From an uncultured Eubacteriales bacterium (GTDB taxonomy: Bacteria; Bacillota; Clostridia; Oscillospirales; CAG-272), in NCBI GenBank assembly GCA_934446365.1, contig CAKSDZ010000002.1, forward strand, positions 372,001-436,000: a stretch of DNA of 64,000 nt, read 5' to 3'. The translations under genes were made by a program, and so were the position numbers. Below, in pieces: positions 59,914 to 64,000 of this stretch. Each line of letters begins with the position of its first letter. The first letter of the stretch is position 1. The notes beneath the pieces are model-generated. The model worked only from the letters and a program-made list of their open reading frames with translations. It was not told where the DNA came from and searched no databases.

Positions 59914-60918
59914 ATGGCATTGTTTGAAAGTTACGAAAGAAGAGTTGACAAAATCAATTCCGTTCTCGCCGAATACGGAATCAAATCGATTGAGGAATGC
60001 AAGGAAATCACGCTTGCGGCCGGCATCGACTGCGACAAAATCGTGAGAGAAACACAGCCCATCTGCTTTGAAAACGCGGTATGGGCATACACCGTCGGCG
60101 CGGCGATCGCCATCAAAAAGGGCTGCAAAAAGGCAGCCGACGCCGCAGCCGCCATCGGAATCGGTTTGCAGTCGTTCTGCATTCCCGGCTCCGTTGCGGA
60201 AAACCGCAAGGTAGGACTTGGCCACGGCAATCTCGGCAAAATGCTGCTCTCCGAGGAAACCGAATGCTTCTGCTTCCTCGCAGGACATGAATCCTTCGCC
60301 GCCGCGGAGGGCGCAATCAAAATCGCGCTGAACGCGAACAAGGTGCGCGTAAAACCTCTTCGCGTTATCCTGAACGGACTTGGCAAGGATGCCGCGTTCA
60401 TCATTTCGAGAATCAACGGCTTCACCTATGTGAAAACCGAATTCGATCCCTATACGGAGGAAGTCAAGGTCGTTTCCGAGACGCCGTATTCCAACGGACC
60501 CCGTGCAGCGGTCAAATGCTACGGTGCGGACAATGTTCCCGAGGGCGTGGCCATCATGAAGCTCGAAAACGTCGGCGTTTCCATCACCGGTAACTCCACC
60601 AACCCGACACGCTTCCAGCACCCGGTCGCCGGCACCTACAAGAAATGGTGCGTCGAGAACGGCGTGAAATATTTCTCCGTCGCCTCCGGCGGCGGCACCG
60701 GCAGAACACTCCATCCCGACAACATGGCGGCAGGTCCTTCCTCCTATGGCATGACCGACACCATGGGACGTATGCACTCCGACGCACAGTTTGCGGGCAG
60801 CTCGTCCGTTCCGGCTCACGTCGAGATGATGGGTCTTATCGGCATGGGCAACAACCCGATGGTCGGCGCTACCGTCGCCGTTGCGGTTGCTGTGGAAGAG
60901 GCTTTGAAAAAAGCGTAA
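59914..60918 (+). CDS. GGGtGRT family protein
   Basis: The 334-residue protein carries the family motif GGGTGRT at residues 259-265, followed by LHPDNMAAGPSSYGMTD. Other features are GLGHGNLGKMLLSEETECFCF, which has a Cys pair. I know the family only as conserved in anaerobes and uncharacterised. Its invariable-looking pairing with a scaffold-like protein suggests a metal or Fe-S-linked enzyme, which is inference. GGGAGGGACGG precedes ATG 59914. Confidence 0.9.
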   Translation: MALFESYERRVDKINSVLAEYGIKSIEECKEITLAAGIDCDKIVRETQPICFENAVWAYTVGAAIAIKKGCKKAADAAAAIGIGLQSFCIPGSVAENRKVGLGHGNLGKMLLSEETECFCFLAGHESFAAAEGAIKIALNANKVRVKPLRVILNGLGKDAAFIISRINGFTYVKTEFDPYTEEVKVVSETPYSNGPRAAVKCYGADNVPEGVAIMKLENVGVSITGNSTNPTRFQHPVAGTYKKWCVENGVKYFSVASGGGTGRTLHPDNMAAGPSSYGMTDTMGRMHSDAQFAGSSSVPAHVEMMGLIGMGNNPMVGATVAVAVAVEEALKKA

Positions 60919-60928
60919 ATAAAGGCGT

Positions 60929-60965
60929 AAAGGGTTTCCGGCATGCAAGCGGGAAACCCTTTTCC
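60929..60965 (+). terminator. Terminator of the pduL-GGGtGRT operon
   Basis: AAAGGGTTTCC, loop of about 10, and GGGAAACCCTTTTCC. Confidence 0.8.
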
Positions 60966-61152
60966 GTAGCAAAAGGAAGATTCGGAGGAATATGCCCTCC
61001 GTCATCGGAAAGAATCGGCAATTCCCCCGGTTTGAAATCCGAAAAAGCTCGCCCGTCCGTCAAAATACAGTGTAAAATTGTTTTTTCCTTATCACATCGG
61101 CTTTGCAATCTCCAAAGTCCCTCAAAGCCAAAGCGAGAGAGGCAACTTCCAC

Positions 61153-61181
61153 TTGACAACAGACGGCAATCCTATTAAACT
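61153..61181 (+). promoter_or_regulatory. Promoter of mgsA
   Basis: Plus strand: -35 TTGACA (61153-61158), -10 TAAACT (61176-61181), spacer 17 bp. The remainder of 60966-61237 has nothing else recognisable. Confidence 0.8.
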
Positions 61182-61237
61182 AAATAACAGCGGAAACGCT
61201 TTCTGCCTGAGCCACGCCGCAAAAGAAAGGATATCTT

Positions 61238-61711
61238 ATGTTTGAAAACGAATACGTCGAATGCACGCTGCCGCGGCAGAAAAACATCGCGCTCATCGCA
61301 CACGACAACAAAAAGCCGGAAATCATCGATTGGTGTCTCGCCAACAAGACCATTCTCGAGCATCACTTCCTCTGCGGAACCGGAACCACCGCAAAAATGA
61401 TCGCGGAAAAGACCGGACTTCCGATCCGCGGCTTCAACAGCGGACCGCTCGGCGGCGACCAGCAAATCGGCGCGCGCATCGTGGACGGAAAAATCGATCT
61501 CGTCATCTTCTTCTCCGATCCGCTCGAAGCGCAGCCGCACGATCCGGACGTCAAGGCACTGCTGCGTATCGCTCAGGTGTTCGATATTCCGATTGCCAAC
61601 AACCGCGCGACCGCGGACTTCATCATCACAAGCAAATTCATGGACACGGAATACACGAGAAAGCTCATCAATTTCCGCCGGAATGTGGACATGCGTGCCA
61701 AGGAACTGTAA
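61238..61711 (+). CDS. mgsA: Methylglyoxal synthase
   Basis: The 157-residue protein has the catalytic NSGPLGGDQQIGA segment, HDNKK near the start and FFSDPLEAQPHDPDVKALLR near the end. It converts dihydroxyacetone phosphate to methylglyoxal and phosphate, an overflow from upper glycolysis. An ATG with AAAGGA upstream starts the gene. Confidence 0.96.
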   Translation: MFENEYVECTLPRQKNIALIAHDNKKPEIIDWCLANKTILEHHFLCGTGTTAKMIAEKTGLPIRGFNSGPLGGDQQIGARIVDGKIDLVIFFSDPLEAQPHDPDVKALLRIAQVFDIPIANNRATADFIITSKFMDTEYTRKLINFRRNVDMRAKEL

Positions 61712-61712
61712 A

Positions 61713-62309
61713 ATGAAGCGAAAAAAACGAATCCTCCTTCTCATCATACTTGCGGCTTTGCTTCTATGCGCCGCAGTCCCGCTCATTTTGAACGCCGTGG
61801 TCATCGGCTCCACCAAAGGACAGATTCACGAGATTACACCGGAGGACGGATACGAAACGGCGCTCATCCTCGGCGCCAAGGTCCACGCGGACGGCACGCT
61901 TTCCGACATGCTGCGCGACCGAATGGATGCCGGCATTGCGCTGTATAAAAATGGCGCCGTAAAAAAGCTCCTGCTCTCGGGCGACGACAGCGGTGAGTGG
62001 GGCGAGGTCACGGCGATGAAGGCATACGCCATTCAAAACGGCGTGTCAGAGGAGGATATCCTCACCGACGGCGAAGGGTATTCCACCTATGAATCCGTCT
62101 CGCGTGCAAAAGAGCTTTACGGCATCCACAAGCTTGTCATCGTCACCCAAAAATATCATCTTTACCGCGCGCTTTACATCGCAAACGATATGGATATGAC
62201 GGCACTCGGCGCCGACGCGGCGCTTTATACATATGCGGGACAATGGTACCGTGAAATCCGCGAAATGCTCGCCAGAATCAAAGATTTCGGACTTTGTCTG
62301 TTTAACTGA
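61713..62309 (+). CDS. SanA/YdcF-like DUF218 envelope protein
   Basis: The 198-residue protein has one N-terminal membrane anchor (residues 7-28) and a DUF218 domain with LILGAKVHADGTLSDMLRDR, LLLSGDDSG and a late QKYHLYRA segment. SanA-type members influence envelope permeability to vancomycin; the enzymatic role is unknown. It begins one base behind the mgsA stop, with AAGGAA upstream. Confidence 0.83.
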   Translation: MKRKKRILLLIILAALLLCAAVPLILNAVVIGSTKGQIHEITPEDGYETALILGAKVHADGTLSDMLRDRMDAGIALYKNGAVKKLLLSGDDSGEWGEVTAMKAYAIQNGVSEEDILTDGEGYSTYESVSRAKELYGIHKLVIVTQKYHLYRALYIANDMDMTALGADAALYTYAGQWYREIREMLARIKDFGLCLFN

Positions 62310-62342
62310 AAAACCGGAACGGATATCCGTTCCGGTTTTTGA
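62309..62342. terminator. Bidirectional terminator behind the SanA-like gene
   Basis: AAAAACCGGAACGG (62309-62322), loop ATAT, CCGTTCCGGTTTTT (62327-62340). Confidence 0.9.
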
Positions 62343-62374
62343 TTATGAATATATCGAATCATCAAAAGGCTTGA

Positions 62375-62832
62375 TGCGCTCCGAAAGTTCACCGCCGCGG
62401 GATTCCCGTTACAGTCCACATTTACAAGCTGCGTCTTGATTTCTTTTGCTTTTTCGTAAAGAAGCTTCACATCGGAGTCCTTTCCGAAATCCGCTTTCTC
62501 AATCTGTCGGATAAAATCCAAAACGATCTCTTTGAGTTCATGCAAGAGGGATATCTCTTCATCGATATCACCGACCTTTTCGCCCAGCACATCCAAAACA
62601 ATTTCGAAGCCGAAGGCACGAAATATGCGTCCGATATCCTGAATGCTGATATTCAGCCTGCGTAAAATCAAAATTTGTTCCAGCCGTTTTACGGCGGCTT
62701 CGTCATACAGCCGATATGCGTAATCCTCACTTCGGATGCTTTGAATCAGCCCATATCCTTATAATAGCGAAGCGTGCGGGCAGATACGTCATATTTGGCT
62801 GTGATATCCCTGATTTTTATCAGCTTATTCAA
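62375..62832 (-). pseudogene. MerR-family regulator, frameshifted and C-terminally truncated
   Basis: From TTG 62832 (8 nt behind GGAGG) the frame reads as a MerR DNA-binding start (ITAKYDVSARTLRYYKDMG), then meets TGA at about 62748. The +1 frame continues the same domain (SIRSEDYAYRLYDEAAVKRL...). Adding one G in GGG at 62750-62752 would restore it. The effector domain breaks off after NVDCNGNPAAVNF, near 62380, running into the terminator. It is a genuine degenerate gene or, less likely for the 3' end, an assembly error. Confidence 0.75.
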
Positions 62833-62864
62833 GGAACTCTCCTCCGTGCGGTCAGGTTAAATAT

Positions 62865-62895
62865 GGTATAAACCCTTTCCCAACGGCAAAGTCAA
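62865..62895 (-). promoter_or_regulatory. MerR-type promoter with 19-bp spacer and dyad
   Basis: Minus strand: -35 TTGACT (62890-62895), -10 TATACC (62865-62870), spacer 19 bp, with the dyad CTTTGCC GTT GGGAAAG across the spacer. This is the geometry MerR proteins need for activation. It drives the broken merR gene itself. Confidence 0.7.
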
Positions 62896-62945
62896 GTCCC
62901 ATATAAAAATATTTTTATGATTATCTGCTGATTTCTTATCCTTAA

Positions 62946-64000
62946 TTAAGTCATAAACAAGCCCGTCACCGCATGAAACAGCATACAGGCCGCGACGCCG
63001 CATACCGTCGGCAGCAGAAACGACAGAATCATGTAAAATACGCTTCCCGTCTCTTTTTTGATTGTCATAAGCGTCGTCGAGCAGGGCCAGTGCATCACGG
63101 AAAACAGGATAAAGGATACCGCCGTCGTCCACGTCCAGCCGTTCGCGGAAAGCGTCCCCGCAAGAGACGACAGGCTGCCGATTTCGGAAAGCGTACCGCT
63201 TGACAGATAAATCATCACACAAAGCGGAAGCACGATTTCATTCGCCGGAATCCCCAAAATAAACGCGAGGAGAATCGCGCCGTCCAGTCCCATCAGCCGT
63301 CCCAGCGGGTCGAGAAATTCGCTGACAAGCGTTGTTATCGCGACGCCGCCTACCGTAAGATTGGAAAGCAGCCAAATGAGAACGCCCGCAGGCGCCGCGA
63401 TCGCCACCGCGCGGCCGAGCACAAAGACCGTCCTATCCAGCACGGAACGCACGATGATTTTCCCAATCTGCGGCCTTCTGAACGGCGGCAGCTCGAGAAT
63501 GAAGGAGGAGCGTTCCCCGCGCAGAATCGTCGAAGCAAGCGCCTTTGAGGTGAGCAGCGTCATCGTTACCCCCAGCACAATGACCGCCGCAAGCACAAGC
63601 GAGGTGATAAGCGAGGAGACGCCCGTAACTCCCGCAAAAAAGATGGCGGACACCGTGATAATCGCCGGAAAGCGTCCGTTGCACGGCATGAAATTATTGG
63701 TCAGAATCGCAATCAGCCGCTCGCGCTTTGAATCGATGATGCGCGCGCCGACGACGCCCGCCGCGTTGCAGCCAAGTCCCATACACATCGTCAGCGCCTG
63801 CTTGCCGCACGCATTGCATCTTGAAAACATGCCGTCAAGATTGAAAGCGACGCGCGGCAGATAGCCGACATCCTCCAAGAAAGTGAAAAGCGGGAAGAAA
63901 ATCGCCATCGGCGGCAGCATGACCGAGATAATCCATGCAAGCACGCGATAAAGCCCATAGGTGAGCATATCCGCAAAGAAAACGCCCATTCCCGTTTTCA
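62946..64000 (-). CDS. feoB: Ferrous iron transporter FeoB, C-terminal part
   Basis: The visible 351 codons are the membrane part of FeoB, with the two gate domains: LPPMAIFFPLFTFLEDVGYL, GLGCNAAGV and NFMPCNGRFP, then VHWPCSTTLMTIKKETGS-like SVMHWPC. The N-terminal G domain lies beyond the window edge. It imports Fe2+ under anaerobic conditions. No feoA is visible within the window. Confidence 0.95.
   Translation of the reverse strand, partial: KTGMGVFFADMLTYGLYRVLAWIISVMLPPMAIFFPLFTFLEDVGYLPRVAFNLDGMFSRCNACGKQALTMCMGLGCNAAGVVGARIIDSKRERLIAILTNNFMPCNGRFPAIITVSAIFFAGVTGVSSLITSLVLAAVIVLGVTMTLLTSKALASTILRGERSSFILELPPFRRPQIGKIIVRSVLDRTVFVLGRAVAIAAPAGVLIWLLSNLTVGGVAITTLVSEFLDPLGRLMGLDGAILLAFILGIPANEIVLPLCVMIYLSSGTLSEIGSLSSLAGTLSANGWTWTTAVSFILFSVMHWPCSTTLMTIKKETGSVFYMILSFLLPTVCGVAACMLFHAVTGLFMT

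Noticed and set aside
59173..61005. 610-codon minus-strand frame opposite the NifU-like and GGGtGRT genes
   Set aside because: The plus strand shows two well-defined families with strong ribosome-binding sites; the minus frame is a high-GC3 shadow.
60991..61074. 27-codon ORF behind GGAGG before mgsA
   Set aside because: The spacer to ATG is only 3 nt, the peptide shows no pattern, and it lies between a terminator and the mgsA promoter.

Overview
The window looks like a chromosomal segment of an uncultured, fermentative, low-to-mid GC Firmicute of class Clostridia. The evidence is HPr kinase, a T-box leader on serS, GdpP with its YybS partner, RNase J, TepA, TrmK with a Nif3-like neighbour, KtrAB, strong GGAGG ribosome-binding sites, and many sigma-A promoters with 17-bp spacers. 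D-lactate dehydrogenase, methylglyoxal synthase, a stand-alone PduL phosphotransacylase and FeoB fit an anaerobe. There are no rRNA or tRNA genes, prophage, transposase or CRISPR array. Both ends cut a gene: a GH94-type phosphorylase on the left and feoB on the right.

Layout. 1-4.6 kb: GH94 phosphorylase, then a three-gene cluster (mini-protein, FAD-Rieske oxidoreductase, mini-protein). 4.8-9.8 kb: the leftward hprK-yybS-gdpP-gdpD operon. 9.9-14.2 kb: a DUF421/DUF4363 pair, an orphan oligopeptide-binding lipoprotein and a uroporphyrinogen-decarboxylase-like protein. 14.3-15.9 kb: T-box and serS. 16.6-20.1 kb: M3 oligopeptidase, SGNH hydrolase and a lipid kinase. 20.2-25.8 kb: a GldA/GldF/GldG-like ABC operon with a DUF4340 protein. 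25.9-31 kb: tpiA-pgk and an EF-G paralogue. 31.1-36.9 kb: DUF1858, trmK, Nif3-like, a tandem glycosyltransferase, ogg and a HAM1-like gene. 37-44.9 kb: zinc-ribbon protein, kdgK, DUF4886 lipoprotein, a putative nuclease, ktrA/ktrB, a DUF6472-like protein and ldhA. 45.5-54.6 kb: GH28-like protein, RNase J, DUF4091 protein and a nucleotidyltransferase/phosphomannomutase fusion. 54.8-58.4 kb: tepA, a CmpB-like membrane protein, DUF362 ferredoxin-like protein and ispE. 58.4-61 kb: pduL, NifU-like and GGGtGRT. 61.2-64 kb: mgsA, a SanA/YdcF-like protein, a broken merR gene and feoB.

The most unusual feature is a family of large mosaic intergenic repeats built from stacked hairpins. Two tandem-pair copies lie at 15.9-16.6 and 28.1-28.8 kb, an inverted single copy at 45.0-45.5 kb, and a solo end at about 37.0 kb. 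Each unit is bounded by inverted ends that are themselves hairpins. They lie at gene 3' ends and encode no convincing protein, so they look like non-autonomous elements or a structural intergenic repeat. The other strong leads are the pduL/NifU-like/GGGtGRT operon, the FAD-Rieske gene between two mini-proteins, a perfect 14-bp inverted repeat over the pgk-tpiA promoter, and a frameshifted merR gene that keeps its 19-bp-spacer promoter.

Several genes could work together in plant glycan use. The GH94 phosphorylase, intracellular GH28-like and DUF4091 glycosidase-like proteins, and 2-keto-3-deoxygluconate kinase would feed glycolysis (pgk, tpiA) and overflow routes (mgsA, ldhA, pduL), with HprK as the likely carbon-status sensor. 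This is inference: the genes are scattered and not one locus.
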